Counted from the stretch's first letter, positions 24,358-34,103 are shown. The stretch is DNA of 55,370 nucleotides from JAQBFJ01 sp032123435 (GCA_032123435.1 JAQBFJ010000157.1:1-55370), one strand, 5' to 3'. Notes: generated by a model from the sequence alone, not told the origin. A program made the numbers and translations.

Positions 24358-25728
24358 TCACTTGCCGATACAGAAGGCATCAAATATCGAAGCCAATAAA
24401 TCTTCTGAATAAACTCTTCCTATGACTTTCCCTATGCTTTCAGCTGACGCTCTAAGTCCTTGCGCGGCAACTACTAATACATCTTCTGTTCCTGCCGAGA
24501 GAATTTCCAACGGTGTTCGCAGGGCCTCGAGCGCCTCTTTGATTCCCTGGTATTGACGAGCCGTTGTGAGCGCGTGAGGTTCGCCGCCTTTCTGTTTCAT
24601 CAGTTTTCTTTCGACATGGTCACGCATGGCGCGCACGCTGTCTTCTTTTAAAAGGCATGTTTCAAGAACATCGAGTCCGTCGAGATCACCCGTTGTTGTT
24701 TTACGGCCAAGATCGACTTTGTTGAGAATGATTAATAACCTGTCCCTGTCCAGACCGCTGACTAATGCCATTTCACCGGCATCAGGTTCCATGGAAGCGT
24801 CTATAACGTGAATGTTGAGTTCGGCACGCCTCATCCAGTCACGCGCCCGTTCGACGCCCTCACGCTCAACCGAACAATCCGTCGGCCGCAGACCGGCCGT
24901 ATCGATGAGCCGCACAAGCATCCCGCCTATTACCATGTCCTCTTCTATGGTGTCCCGCGTTGTTCCCGGCTGTTCGTTCACTATCGCCCTGTTCACTCCC
25001 AGCAGGGCGTTGAGAAGAGTCGACTTTCCGGCATTGGGTCTTCCCGTTATGACTGCCGTAATACCTTCCCTGATAATGCGTCCTTCCTCCCAGTTTTTTA
25101 AAATTTTCTCAATATCATCTACCGCTGTTGTAACAAGCGCTCCGGCCTCGTCCCGACAGTCTTCGGTTAAATCATCCTCACTGAAATCAAGCCTGGTTTC
25201 AATAACGGCTGCAGCCCTGGTTATGTCATTGTAAGTCTTTGTCAGCAAATCACTTAGACGTCCGTCCAGTTGCTCCATGGCCGCGCGTGCGGCGAGTTCC
25301 GTTCGGGCCTTGATCAGGTCTATGACGGCCTCGGCTTGAATTAAGTCGAGGCGGCCGTTAAGAAAAGCGCGCTTGGTAAATTCGCCTGGCTCGGCCACAC
25401 GAACCCCCGCATGAACAAGAGTCTCGAGGATCCTTTTTGCGGATGTGCGGCCGCCATGACATTGTATCTCAACAATGTCTTCGCGCGTGTAGCTGTGAGG
25501 CGCCTTGTATACCAGAACTATTACCTCGTCAATATGCTCACCGGCAGAATTGACGACATGACCGTAACGAAATGTCCAGCCGGTTTGTGAGAATATATCT
25601 CCTCCTTTTAGACAAAGAATTTTGCTGGCTGTATCTACCGCCTTATCACCCGAAACTCTCACCACTGATATTCCGCATTCGCCGGGAGCCGTTGAGATTG
25701 CCGCTATCGTATCATTTGCCTCATGCAT
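24358..25728 (-). CDS. mnmE: tRNA modification GTPase MnmE
   Basis: MnmE (TrmE/ThdF) is the GTPase partner of MnmG. The 456-residue chain has the formyl-tetrahydrofolate-binding N-terminal domain (TIAAISTAPGECGISVVRVSG), a helical domain, an inserted G domain with P-loop GRPNAGKSTLLN, GTTRDT, DTAG and NKVD motifs, and the C-terminal FCIGK with the conserved cysteine C453. All catalytic motifs are intact. The gene lies 92 bases after araD on the same strand and 13 bases before mnmG. Confidence 0.97.
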   Translation of the reverse strand: MHEANDTIAAISTAPGECGISVVRVSGDKAVDTASKILCLKGGDIFSQTGWTFRYGHVVNSAGEHIDEVIVLVYKAPHSYTREDIVEIQCHGGRTSAKRILETLVHAGVRVAEPGEFTKRAFLNGRLDLIQAEAVIDLIKARTELAARAAMEQLDGRLSDLLTKTYNDITRAAAVIETRLDFSEDDLTEDCRDEAGALVTTAVDDIEKILKNWEEGRIIREGITAVITGRPNAGKSTLLNALLGVNRAIVNEQPGTTRDTIEEDMVIGGMLVRLIDTAGLRPTDCSVEREGVERARDWMRRAELNIHVIDASMEPDAGEMALVSGLDRDRLLIILNKVDLGRKTTTGDLDGLDVLETCLLKEDSVRAMRDHVERKLMKQKGGEPHALTTARQYQGIKEALEALRTPLEILSAGTEDVLVVAAQGLRASAESIGKVIGRVYSEDLLASIFDAFCIGK

Positions 25729-25820
25729 AATCAGGAAATCATAGGCCCGGGTATTTGAGCAGTCAAGCTCGCTGAAAATGCCGCATCAGCACAGATTACA
25801 CATTTACCATATCAGTGCAA

Positions 25821-26522
25821 TCAGTGGTCTGTCTGTTGGCCGTAGGCGGCGCCGCGGCCGTGCTTTCGCCCGTGGTGTATATCGCGGATATAGCCGGGTA
25901 TGGACTGTTTTTCGCTGTTGATTTGCATGGTGCCAAAAGCCATCTCGGCAACCATCTCAAGCGCTATGCTCATTTTCACCGAATCCATGGCATCCTTGCC
26001 CCAGGCGAATGGGCCGTGATCAGCCACTAGAACCGCCGGCGTGTCGGTCGGCTGTTTACCGTCAAAGCGCTCAACAATTATACGGCCCGTGTTTTCCTCG
26101 TATGCTTCCGCCGCCTCTTCCTTCGTCAGAACGCGCGTTACGGGTACAGGCCCCAGGAAATGGTCCGCGTGCGTTGTGCCCATGCATATAATTTCTCGAC
26201 GTGCCTGAGCAAACATGGTCGCATGTGTGCTATGTGTGTGCGTAATGCCGCCAATGTCCGCAAACGCATTATAAAGAACAAGATGGGTAGGGGTATCAAC
26301 GGACGGCTTATACCTGCCTTCGACAGTTTTGCCGGCAAGATCCAAGACAACAATGTGTTCAACCTTAATATCAGAATACGGGATCCCGCTCGGTTTTATC
26401 GCTATCAGGCCATTATCCCTGTCTATGCCGCTGACATTACCCCACGTAAGCTTTACAAGCCCGGAACAGCCCAATTCCAGATTCGCATCCAATACCATTT
26501 TTTTCAGATTCTCTATTGTCAT
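25821..26522 (-). CDS. araD: L-ribulose-5-phosphate 4-epimerase
   Basis: The 233-residue class II aldolase-family enzyme converts L-ribulose 5-phosphate to D-xylulose 5-phosphate by retro-aldol cleavage at a zinc site. The phosphate site KPSGIPY, the zinc histidines of THTHSTHATMFAQ, MGTTHADHFLGPVPVTR, HGPFAWG and the C-terminal KHGRGAAYGQ, with the family terminal YGQ, are all present. Its length matches E. coli AraD. It is the third gene of isomerase-araB-araD and completes L-arabinose catabolism. Confidence 0.95.
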   Translation of the reverse strand: MTIENLKKMVLDANLELGCSGLVKLTWGNVSGIDRDNGLIAIKPSGIPYSDIKVEHIVVLDLAGKTVEGRYKPSVDTPTHLVLYNAFADIGGITHTHSTHATMFAQARREIICMGTTHADHFLGPVPVTRVLTKEEAAEAYEENTGRIIVERFDGKQPTDTPAVLVADHGPFAWGKDAMDSVKMSIALEMVAEMAFGTMQINSEKQSIPGYIRDIHHGRKHGRGAAYGQQTDH

Positions 26523-26556
26523 TTTCCTGCTTTCCTAAATACAGGTTTAGATCCGT

Positions 26557-28251
26557 TCATTTTCTCTGGCACTCTCTGATTGATATAAGCTTCTTCATAA
26601 TATCATTCAGTTTACCAGTCCACTGCGATGTGCCAAAAGCGTCATGCAGACTACGATAACAACAGTACAGTTGCGAGTACATTTCAGTGTTTTTCGGGAC
26701 AGGCGTGTACACCTTGCTCCTTGTCCCGCATATTACTGATTGTGCTTCCTGAACGCTGGAAAAACCCGAAATCTCACGCCCGGCAGCTACTGCGCCGAAG
26801 ATTGCAGCACCAACAGCACACGTTTGATCACTCCGTGAAATCTTCATCGGCCGATTCGTGACATCCGCGTATATCTGCATCAGAAGCGGATTCTTTACCG
26901 CCAATCCGCCGCAATTGATTATTTCATTTATCGGAACACCATATTCTTCGATACGTTGTATTATGGTCAACGCGCCAAACGCCGTTGCTTCAATTAAGGC
27001 TCTGTATATCTCGTCCGCTCTAGTGTGAAGTGTCTGACCAATAAGCAATCCACTGAGCCTGGTATCCACCAGTATTGTCCTGTTGCCATTGTTCCAATCA
27101 AGCGCGATAAGTCCATGCTCACCCGGTTTCTGCCTGCCCGCGGCTTTTGCCAGATTGCTGAATTTCTCGTCAGCATCTTTCCCATAACTGTCAGGCACAA
27201 GATGGTTGACGAACCACAGGAAGATGTCGCCAACCGCCCCCTGACCTGCCTCAATTCCATAAAAGCCGGGCAGGATGGAACCCTTCACAATTCCGCATAC
27301 ACCCGGGATATCCGCCAATTTCCTGTCCGCCTGCATGACCATCATGTCACACGTACTTGTGCCGAGAATTTTCACAAGTATACCTTCATTCACTCCCGCT
27401 CCGACTGCGCCCATATGCGCGTCAAACGCGCCTGTCGCTATGGCAATACCCGCTTTTAAGCCCAATTTTTCTCCCCATTCTTCGGATAACCGGCCGGCAA
27501 GTCGGTCGGAAGAAAAAGCCTTTGAATAGAGCCTGTCACGCAGTCCCGGCAAGGTCTCATCCAGTCCGGCAAGGAACTCTTTGTCGGGCAAACCGTTCCA
27601 TTCGTCACAATACATCGCTTTATGTCCGGCCGCGCAAATGCTTCTTGTAGTATTCCTGGTATCTCCCGCCAATACAGATGGTATATAATCACAGCATTCA
27701 ACAAAACTATCCGCCGCAGTGAACACATCTTCCGCAACATTTTTGCAATGCAACACCTTGCTCCAGAACCACTCCGATGAATACGTCCCTCCGCATTTTG
27801 CCAGATATTGCGGCCTTATTTTAGAGGCCAGCTCTGTAATCAACGCCGCCTCAGCGTGAGAGGTATGATCTTTCCATAACCATGCCATCGCATTAAGATT
27901 ATTTTTGAATTCAGGCAAGAACGCCAGCGGAGTGCCGTTCTTGTCAACTGGTATTGGTGTACTGCCGGTCGTATCAACTCCTATGCCTATGATATTCGCA
28001 GAGTCAAATTCCTTATCTGTCTCCGCCGCCATCTTGACCGCTTCCCGTACAATCGTTATTGCGCCATCAAGATAATCCTGTGGATGCTGTCGTGCGACAT
28101 TCGGATCTTTCGGATCAAGCACTATTCCGTTATCTCCTGTCGGGTACGAAAACACATGCGTTCCGATTTCACATCCATCACTCAGATCAATAATTACGGA
28201 ACGACATGAATTAGTGCCGTAATCTAATCCCATTGCGTATTTTTTCATCAT
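26557..28251 (-). CDS. araB: Ribulokinase
   Basis: The 564-residue FGGY-family kinase phosphorylates L-ribulose. The length and motifs match AraB: GLDYGTNSCRSVIID at the N-terminus, GVDTTGSTPIPVD, WLWKDHTS, GGTYSSEWFWSK with the family EW pair, GTSTCDMM and the C-terminal GGLAVKNPLLMQIYADVTNRP. It is preceded by AAGGA, and lies between the isomerase and the epimerase. Adenosine-site residues (AVGAAIFGAVAAG) are intact, so it is expected to be active. Confidence 0.95.
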   Translation of the reverse strand: MMKKYAMGLDYGTNSCRSVIIDLSDGCEIGTHVFSYPTGDNGIVLDPKDPNVARQHPQDYLDGAITIVREAVKMAAETDKEFDSANIIGIGVDTTGSTPIPVDKNGTPLAFLPEFKNNLNAMAWLWKDHTSHAEAALITELASKIRPQYLAKCGGTYSSEWFWSKVLHCKNVAEDVFTAADSFVECCDYIPSVLAGDTRNTTRSICAAGHKAMYCDEWNGLPDKEFLAGLDETLPGLRDRLYSKAFSSDRLAGRLSEEWGEKLGLKAGIAIATGAFDAHMGAVGAGVNEGILVKILGTSTCDMMVMQADRKLADIPGVCGIVKGSILPGFYGIEAGQGAVGDIFLWFVNHLVPDSYGKDADEKFSNLAKAAGRQKPGEHGLIALDWNNGNRTILVDTRLSGLLIGQTLHTRADEIYRALIEATAFGALTIIQRIEEYGVPINEIINCGGLAVKNPLLMQIYADVTNRPMKISRSDQTCAVGAAIFGAVAAGREISGFSSVQEAQSVICGTRSKVYTPVPKNTEMYSQLYCCYRSLHDAFGTSQWTGKLNDIMKKLISIRECQRK

Positions 28252-28346
28252 GGTCCATCCTTGTTTCCGCCACTCTTATGTTGACGACTAAGTGATTACA
28301 GCCAAACTATTTACGACTTTCATCAAGCCGACATCTGACCCGTTAT

Positions 28347-28375
28347 AATCCCTTAATAATACTTTAAAAGGGATT
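28347..28375 (-). promoter_or_regulatory. Hairpin containing the isomerase stop codon
   Basis: AATCCCTT (28347-28354) and AAGGGATT (28368-28375) form an 8-bp stem across the end of the isomerase gene; the TAA stop (28364-28366) is in the loop side. No T-tract follows on the minus strand, so it is more likely an intercistronic RNA-stability or processing hairpin within the arabinose operon than a terminator. Confidence 0.4.
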
Positions 28376-29848
28376 TTCCGTTTTGTATAAATGCCGCTCA
28401 TCTTTGGGGATATTAACATCGTCTATACCCAGCAGGGAAACAGCGTCAAACAGAATTTTCCCAACATGTTTGAACGCTACAGCGGTATGATGCGGAAACA
28501 TTTTCTCAAGCAATACATATCTGTAAAACCGCGAAAAATTATTTATCCCGATAATACCTATCCCGCCAAATGATGAAGGATCACCGTCAAGCACACGACC
28601 TTCTGCCAGATAGCTCATCAGTTCGTAATTTGTGGGCTTGCTCTGCAATCTGAAAACCGTAACCGGTCCCTTTTTTAATGTGCCTTCAAGCGTGCCGCAG
28701 GTTATGTCCGGCGCCTTACCCGGTTCTTCCATCAGCCTGTTCATTATCAACTGATATTTCATGGAATATCCGGAACATAAATAACAGCTGGGTGTATTAC
28801 CGCAATGAAACCCCATAAAAAGATCCTTCCTTTTTATTCCGCGAAGATCCTTGATCTTTATATCGGCAGGAACAGTATTATTAACATCCAGAATACTCAC
28901 AGGCTTCTGGGAAGCCAGTTGCGCCATGTATTCGGAAACCGCCCCGTAAATATCCACTTCACAGGCCACTGGTATGCCGCGTGATGCAAGACGACTGTTG
29001 ACAAAGCATGGAACGAATCCAAAAGCTTTTTCGAAGGCAGGCCAGCATTTATTTGCGTAAACGCCGAATTGGCGCGATCCGAGATTTTCTTCAAAATATT
29101 TTGTCAGCGCGATCTCAAATTGGGCCAATTGTCTCAATTTTTCAGGATATCTGTTGCCTTTTCCCAGTTCTTTCTTCATTTCGCTGATAACCGCGTCTAT
29201 CTCTTTTGTCTGACCGGCCGCCGACCTGTAAAGTTCAAGCATGTCCAATTCAGAGTTCTCCATTACCTCTATTCCCATGTTGTATAGTGGCTTAATCGGG
29301 GCGTTACAGGCATAGAAATCGTGCGGTCGCGGCCCGAACGAAAAAACCTTGAGATCCCTGATGCCTATGACCACCCGTGCTATTTCTTTAAAGTGGGCTA
29401 TTTCCGCGGCAATATCAGCAGGCAAGCCTACGGGAACTGCCGGTACATACGGTCGCACACCCCTCAACCCGGCATTAAGACACGCATTGAGCATCCCGCA
29501 AAATGCATCACCGCGCCCATTAATGAGCGACTTCCTGTTTTCCTCCGCCGCGCCACAAAGCATAAAAGGCTTGTTTAATACCTTGGCAAATATTGTCATT
29601 GGTCCTTCGGGACCAAAGTTGCCCAAATAAATAACCGCGGCATTAACATTGGCATGTTCCATTTCAGCCGCCGCGACTATTGCATCATGCTCCGACCGAA
29701 TGATTGTGGAGCAGGGCGCTATATCAAGCTTCAGTCGCGCACATTCCTTGACAACTCTATTCAGCCTTGTTTGCGTCAATTCTACAGGGAAACAATCTCT
29801 ACTGACTCCAATCAAACCTATTTTTACTTCCGGCATATTTTTCTTCAT
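28364..29848 (-). CDS. L-fucose/L-arabinose isomerase family protein, likely arabinose isomerase
   Basis: This 494-residue protein has the pattern of the L-fucose isomerase-like superfamily (COG2407) rather than of classical AraA. The start at 29848 has GGAGG five bases upstream. Segments such as KIGLIGVSRD, IYLGNFGPEG, ACEVDIYGAVSEYMAQL (metal ligands expected at the E and D) and GFHCGNTPSC (metal-binding histidine) fit the family. It is the first gene before araB and araD, and no classical araA is in the window, so it most likely converts L-arabinose to L-ribulose. The substrate is inferred from context only; L-fucose or D-arabinose would need different downstream enzymes. Confidence 0.8.
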   Translation of the reverse strand: MKKNMPEVKIGLIGVSRDCFPVELTQTRLNRVVKECARLKLDIAPCSTIIRSEHDAIVAAAEMEHANVNAAVIYLGNFGPEGPMTIFAKVLNKPFMLCGAAEENRKSLINGRGDAFCGMLNACLNAGLRGVRPYVPAVPVGLPADIAAEIAHFKEIARVVIGIRDLKVFSFGPRPHDFYACNAPIKPLYNMGIEVMENSELDMLELYRSAAGQTKEIDAVISEMKKELGKGNRYPEKLRQLAQFEIALTKYFEENLGSRQFGVYANKCWPAFEKAFGFVPCFVNSRLASRGIPVACEVDIYGAVSEYMAQLASQKPVSILDVNNTVPADIKIKDLRGIKRKDLFMGFHCGNTPSCYLCSGYSMKYQLIMNRLMEEPGKAPDITCGTLEGTLKKGPVTVFRLQSKPTNYELMSYLAEGRVLDGDPSSFGGIGIIGINNFSRFYRYVLLEKMFPHHTAVAFKHVGKILFDAVSLLGIDDVNIPKDERHLYKTENPF

Positions 29849-29932
29849 TACTACCTCCATAATTTATCCAACGACATATCCTAATTAGCACCTTGTGAAA
29901 AAAAAGAAAACTGTTTTCAGGTCGAAACGGGT

Positions 29933-31108
29933 TTATGATTTTATTCCAAAGCCAAGCCCGGCAATCTTGTTCTTCAGCGTTGGCGAAGTATTTTCCGCCT
30001 TTACGCGAGTAAATCTGAACTCGCGTCTAATTGGATAATCAGAGCGCAATCTTTCGAAATGTCCGGAAATACACTTGTTTCCATCAAATGCGCGAAACCT
30101 GTCATCGTCTGATTCTACATCATATACGCGTCTGATTATATCATTTAAGACCACTTCATCTGGTCGTCCGTCAGTTTTAATCTCAATCTCCGGAACCGCA
30201 GGGGTCGGCAATAGATTGTCAGGGATCCATACCGACTTGAATCCAAACACTTCACAAGTCTGCTTATAAATCATCACCGTGCCCATCACCCTGCCTTCGA
30301 AAGAATATCCCGCTATGTGCGGCGTTGCAATAGCCGCTTGATTAAGCAGGGCCATGCTGAAATCAGGTTCTCCTTCCCACGTGTCTATAACGGCATCTGA
30401 AACAATCCCTTTCTTCATTGCCGTCAGGAGGGCTTCCGTGTTCATTACTGCGCCGCGTGCTGTGTTAATGAATATGGAGCCCGGTTTCATCCTGTCGAAA
30501 AATGATTTATCCGCCAGAGCGAATGTTGCATCAAGCCCATCCATGGTCAGCGGCACGTGTAATGTGATTATGTCTGATTCTGCCAAGACCCTGTTTAGAT
30601 CAACGAACGAATTCCCCGTATTTTCCACTGTTTCCGCCCGTATTTGGCGTGTTTGTCTCGCTTTCGGCGGATCGTTACGAAGAATTCTCATGCCCAGCGC
30701 TTCAGCCTTCCTGCAAACAAGACTGCCGACATTGCCTACACCGATCACACCTATGGTCTTGCCTGAAAGTGAAAAATTCTTACGACATGCAATAGTCAAC
30801 ACTGCGGCACTTACATACTCGGCTACACTGTTTGCGTTACAGCCGGGCGCACAGCACCATTTTATGCCTCTTTCATCCAGATACGCCGTGTCGATATGAT
30901 CCATGCCGATTGTTGCGGTACAGACAAATTGCACCTGACTATGTTCCAGCAGTTTTTTATTAACCCGCGTAGTCGAACGAATTGCAAGGATCTCGGCATC
31001 CCGTACATCCTGACTGCAAATTGAACGGCCGTTCACACCGACAGTTTTGCCAAGTGTGCTGAAGGCCTCCATGCCGTATTGTACACTGGAAGAGCAGACA
31101 ATTTTCAT
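29933..31108 (-). CDS. pdxB: Erythronate-4-phosphate dehydrogenase
   Basis: PdxB oxidises 4-phosphoerythronate in the DXP-dependent pyridoxal phosphate pathway. The 391-residue protein has the D-2-hydroxyacid dehydrogenase fold: IGMDHIDTAYL, GCNANSVAEYV, the NAD-binding GVIGVGNVGSLV, NTARGAVMNTEAL with the catalytic arginine region, DTWEGEP with the glutamate, and TPHIAGYSFEGR with the catalytic histidine. The C-terminal 110 residues match the PdxB-specific dimerisation domain, which separates it from SerA-like enzymes. It lies 172 bases downstream of rsmB and upstream of the arabinose operon. Confidence 0.93.
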   Translation of the reverse strand: MKIVCSSSVQYGMEAFSTLGKTVGVNGRSICSQDVRDAEILAIRSTTRVNKKLLEHSQVQFVCTATIGMDHIDTAYLDERGIKWCCAPGCNANSVAEYVSAAVLTIACRKNFSLSGKTIGVIGVGNVGSLVCRKAEALGMRILRNDPPKARQTRQIRAETVENTGNSFVDLNRVLAESDIITLHVPLTMDGLDATFALADKSFFDRMKPGSIFINTARGAVMNTEALLTAMKKGIVSDAVIDTWEGEPDFSMALLNQAAIATPHIAGYSFEGRVMGTVMIYKQTCEVFGFKSVWIPDNLLPTPAVPEIEIKTDGRPDEVVLNDIIRRVYDVESDDDRFRAFDGNKCISGHFERLRSDYPIRREFRFTRVKAENTSPTLKNKIAGLGFGIKS

Positions 31109-31207
31109 AATTTACAATCTCTTCATATAAGCGCCCATAACCCGTGCGCCTGCTGAAATAATGCGCCAACAAGCCTTATAATCTGTTTCTCAAGATATCT
31201 GCTAAGT

Positions 31208-31223
31208 CGCTTGAAATCAAGCG
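31208..31223. repeat. Inverted repeat upstream of pdxB
   Basis: CGCTTGA (31208-31214) and TCAAGCG (31217-31223) form a 7-bp inverted repeat with a two-base centre, about 100 bases before the pdxB start in the rsmB-pdxB gap. It could be a regulator site; there is no T-tract for a terminator. Confidence 0.3.
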
Positions 31224-31280
31224 TTTCGGATATATTACGTATTTACTGTTTGCATTCCAGCGCGCCTACGGACCTGCATT

Positions 31281-32567
31281 TTAACAACGAACAATAGCGC
31301 AGGCGTATATGCCGTCCGTTTGGGTTTCTGGCGGAAACAACTCGACCTTTTTCTCCAGTGTAAAACCGGGATTGTTTTTCAACCATGAATCAATCAGTTC
31401 GCTGTTCTCCTCCGGCTCAATACTGCATGTACTGTATACCAGCGTGCCGTCATGTTTAAGTAATTCCGATGCCGAATCAAGTATCGCGTATTGACAGGAA
31501 TTAAGATGCTCCAGATTTTCCTTGTGAAAACGCCACCGTGCGTCAGGTCGGCGTCGTAAGACTCCGGTATTACTGCATGGAACGTCGAGAATAATCCGAT
31601 CAAAACGCACGTCCCCGCAAATTTTCAATAAATCCCGGCGCACGGAGGCATCCGCGCAAAACACATCAACAGAATTCAGTTTCCATCGTTTAACGTTTTC
31701 ATTAAGTCTATTGATACGATTTTTATCTACATCCATGGCGATAAGTCTGCCTGTCCCGCCCATTTTGTCGGCTATAATAAATGTCTTTCCACCTGGTGCG
31801 GCACAAGCATCCAGAACCGTGTCGCCGGGTCCTGGTGCCAGCAAATCTACTGCCGCCTGCGTGGAAGGATCCTGCACGCTGAAAATACCATCCGAATATC
31901 CGGGCAGTTCCGTTACTCTGATCCCGCCCGGCAGAACAATGAACAGATCAGGTCTAAAGCAATGAGGAACAGCTCTGATTCCTTCCAAAGCCACGATATC
32001 GAGAAAATCATCCATATCGATCAGTGCTGTATTGATTCGAACCGTTATTTCTCCTCTCCTGTTATTCCAGCGGCACAAATCCATCATCCTGTCATAGCCG
32101 AATCTGCCGCGCCACCTTTCCGTAAGCATGTCGGGGTGTGACTCTCTTATTCCCGGTTCCTGTTTCCTTAAATCTTCTTTTATGTTGTCTGCTTCACGCA
32201 GTGCATATCTTAGAACTGCGTTTATAAAACCTGCTCGCGAAGGTACTCGCCCTGTTTTTACTGCTTCCACGGTTTCATTTACAGCCGCGTATTCGGCCAC
32301 ATTATCCATGAGAAGAATCTGGTAAAGACCCACCAGCAGATACGGCATTGTGTGCTTGTCCGGTTTTCGTTTTGTACAGAGTCCAACGACCCATTCCAGC
32401 ATACGGCGCCATCTTGCAATGCCATAAACCAATTCCATAACAAAGGGCCTGTCTTGAATATCTGCTTCCATCAAACGATCCGGGAATGTTCCCGTTTCCT
32501 GCCATTCGCTGATGATTTGTACTGCCAGTTTTCTGGAATTTGTTTTCTGTATTTCTGTTTCAGCCAT
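31281..32567 (-). CDS. rsmB: 16S rRNA (cytosine-967-C5)-methyltransferase
   Basis: RsmB (Sun/Fmu) methylates C967 of 16S rRNA using S-adenosylmethionine. The protein has an N-terminal NusB-like RNA-binding domain (about 1-140) and a C-terminal methyltransferase domain: DACAAPGGKT (SAM site), DVPCSNTGVLRRRPDARWR with the PC catalytic motif, and YSTCSIEPEEN with the nucleophilic TC cysteine. I place the start at 32567 (MAETEIQ) for a 428-residue family-like length, although the ribosome binding site is weak; ATGs at 32627 and 32666 are alternatives, the latter overlapping rlmN by 37 bases. It follows rlmN directly. Confidence 0.93.
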   Translation of the reverse strand: MAETEIQKTNSRKLAVQIISEWQETGTFPDRLMEADIQDRPFVMELVYGIARWRRMLEWVVGLCTKRKPDKHTMPYLLVGLYQILLMDNVAEYAAVNETVEAVKTGRVPSRAGFINAVLRYALREADNIKEDLRKQEPGIRESHPDMLTERWRGRFGYDRMMDLCRWNNRRGEITVRINTALIDMDDFLDIVALEGIRAVPHCFRPDLFIVLPGGIRVTELPGYSDGIFSVQDPSTQAAVDLLAPGPGDTVLDACAAPGGKTFIIADKMGGTGRLIAMDVDKNRINRLNENVKRWKLNSVDVFCADASVRRDLLKICGDVRFDRIILDVPCSNTGVLRRRPDARWRFHKENLEHLNSCQYAILDSASELLKHDGTLVYSTCSIEPEENSELIDSWLKNNPGFTLEKKVELFPPETQTDGIYACAIVRC

Positions 32568-32629
32568 GAGTACGTTTCTCTTGGGGTGTATACGGAAATC
32601 ACGCAGAACACGCGTGAACAGGCCCATTC

Positions 32630-33655
32630 TTACCGTTTCAGAGCAACATGTCTTAATTGTCCGCATGCTGCCTTCATGGATCCGCCTTTTGATGTTCTTA
32701 TCGTTGCATTAATACGTGCTCTCTTTAATATCCCGATGAACATTTCCGCCGTTTGGCTTGAGGTTGGTTTTCCTTGATATTCCGGTACCGTGCTTAAAGA
32801 AATAAGATTTACCCGACAACGCAAGGAAACAAGAATGCCGACCAGCGCTTCGGCCTGTGCTCTTGAATCATTCACATTATTTATCAAAACATACTCAAAT
32901 GTAATAATCCTGTTCGTCTGTTCGACATACGACTGACATGCTTCAATAAGATTCCGCATAGGATATTTTTTGTTAACAGGCATGAGGCGGGATCGAAGCT
33001 TGTCGTCTGGCGCATGAAGCGATACGGAAAGCTCCACCTGCAGATTTTCATTCGCAAACCGCCTTATTCCTGGAACGATCCCGCAGGTACTGATCGTTAT
33101 CCGACGCGCTCCTATACAAAGCCCATCCGGATCGTTCAATATTCGAATCGCCTTGATAACCTGGTCATAGTTATCCAGCGGCTCGCCAATACCCATAAAA
33201 ACAACATTCGAAACCGGTTTTCCGCAAATCTGTTCGGCAAGCAGTACCTGCCCAACCATTTCGCCTGCCTCAAGATTACGTTTGAATCCAGCCTGGCCGC
33301 TGGCACAAAAGGAGCACTTGAATTTGCATCCAACCTGGCTCGAAACGCAAACCGTCCAGCGATTGTAAGATGATATCAATACCTGTTCAATACATTCACC
33401 ATCACACAGCTTCACAAGAATCTTACGCGTTGAACCTTCTTCTCCTGCACTTTCAGTCGGCACACATGAATCAATTGAAACATGTTTTGCCAATTCCTGA
33501 CTGACCGACATTGGCACATTCTTCATCGCGGCCCAGTCCGACACTTTCTGGACATAAAGCCAATGCCATATTTGCGATGCACGATAACAGGGAAAACCAC
33601 AGCCGTTGCACAATTCAGCTATCTCATCTTTTGTAAGGCTGTGAATAGAGGTCAT
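32630..33655 (-). CDS. rlmN: Dual-specificity rRNA/tRNA adenine-C2 methyltransferase RlmN
   Basis: RlmN is a radical-SAM enzyme that methylates A2503 of 23S rRNA and A37 of some tRNAs. The iron-sulfur cluster cysteines are C110, C114 and C117 (CKFKCSFC). The methyl-carrying cysteine is C331 in AACGQL. Other family segments are FMGIGEPLDNYDQV, ITISTCGIVPGI, VSLHAPDD and ITFEYVLINNVNDS. The 341-residue length is normal. It starts three bases after the small membrane protein gene at the end of the ABC-2 cluster, so it probably shares its transcript. Confidence 0.95.
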   Translation of the reverse strand: MTSIHSLTKDEIAELCNGCGFPCYRASQIWHWLYVQKVSDWAAMKNVPMSVSQELAKHVSIDSCVPTESAGEEGSTRKILVKLCDGECIEQVLISSYNRWTVCVSSQVGCKFKCSFCASGQAGFKRNLEAGEMVGQVLLAEQICGKPVSNVVFMGIGEPLDNYDQVIKAIRILNDPDGLCIGARRITISTCGIVPGIRRFANENLQVELSVSLHAPDDKLRSRLMPVNKKYPMRNLIEACQSYVEQTNRIITFEYVLINNVNDSRAQAEALVGILVSLRCRVNLISLSTVPEYQGKPTSSQTAEMFIGILKRARINATIRTSKGGSMKAACGQLRHVALKR

Positions 33656-33658
33656 GAA

Positions 33659-34063
33659 CTACTCAGACGTTTCTTCATCAATAAGCTCGTCGGCTTCCTC
33701 ATCGATAATGTCTTCCTCCGGGTCAGATTCCGGTGCTGTCACGGCTGTGCGTGTCTTTGTTCTGGATGATGAAGAGTAATCCGAGCCGCCTGAAACCCAT
33801 GCGGACGGAGGCTGTGAGTAGAAAAACCATTCCAGTGCCTGCATCCCGAGCAAGCCCAAGAAGACCAATACAATAATAACGCACACAATTACCGATAATT
33901 TATCAGGCTCTGCACCACCTATACCAGCTGGCCCGGCCAGAATCGGACCCGGCGTCGCCGTGACCTTCTGCGCAGGGCCCTTGCCTTTATCGTCGCTCGA
34001 GATCGCGCCGATATCACTTTTTACTGAAAGCTTCTTTTTTACTGTAACTTGCGTGCCACTCAT
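33659..34063 (-). CDS. Small single-span membrane protein of unknown function
   Basis: This 134-residue protein has no recognisable family. It shows a basic N-terminus (VKKKLSVKSD), a proline/glycine-rich stretch, one transmembrane helix (about residues 56-77, LSVIVCVIIVLVFLGLLG), then a serine-rich segment and a very acidic C-terminal tail (PEEDIIDEEADELIDEE). It lies between the TPR-like protein and rlmN with a three-base gap to the latter, which supports it as a translated gene. Orientation and function are unknown. Confidence 0.65.
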   Translation of the reverse strand: MSGTQVTVKKKLSVKSDIGAISSDDKGKGPAQKVTATPGPILAGPAGIGGAEPDKLSVIVCVIIVLVFLGLLGMQALEWFFYSQPPSAWVSGGSDYSSSSRTKTRTAVTAPESDPEEDIIDEEADELIDEETSE

Positions 34064-34103
34064 TAGCCAAATACCTTAAGCACCTATCTTCAAAAACGCA
34101 ATA

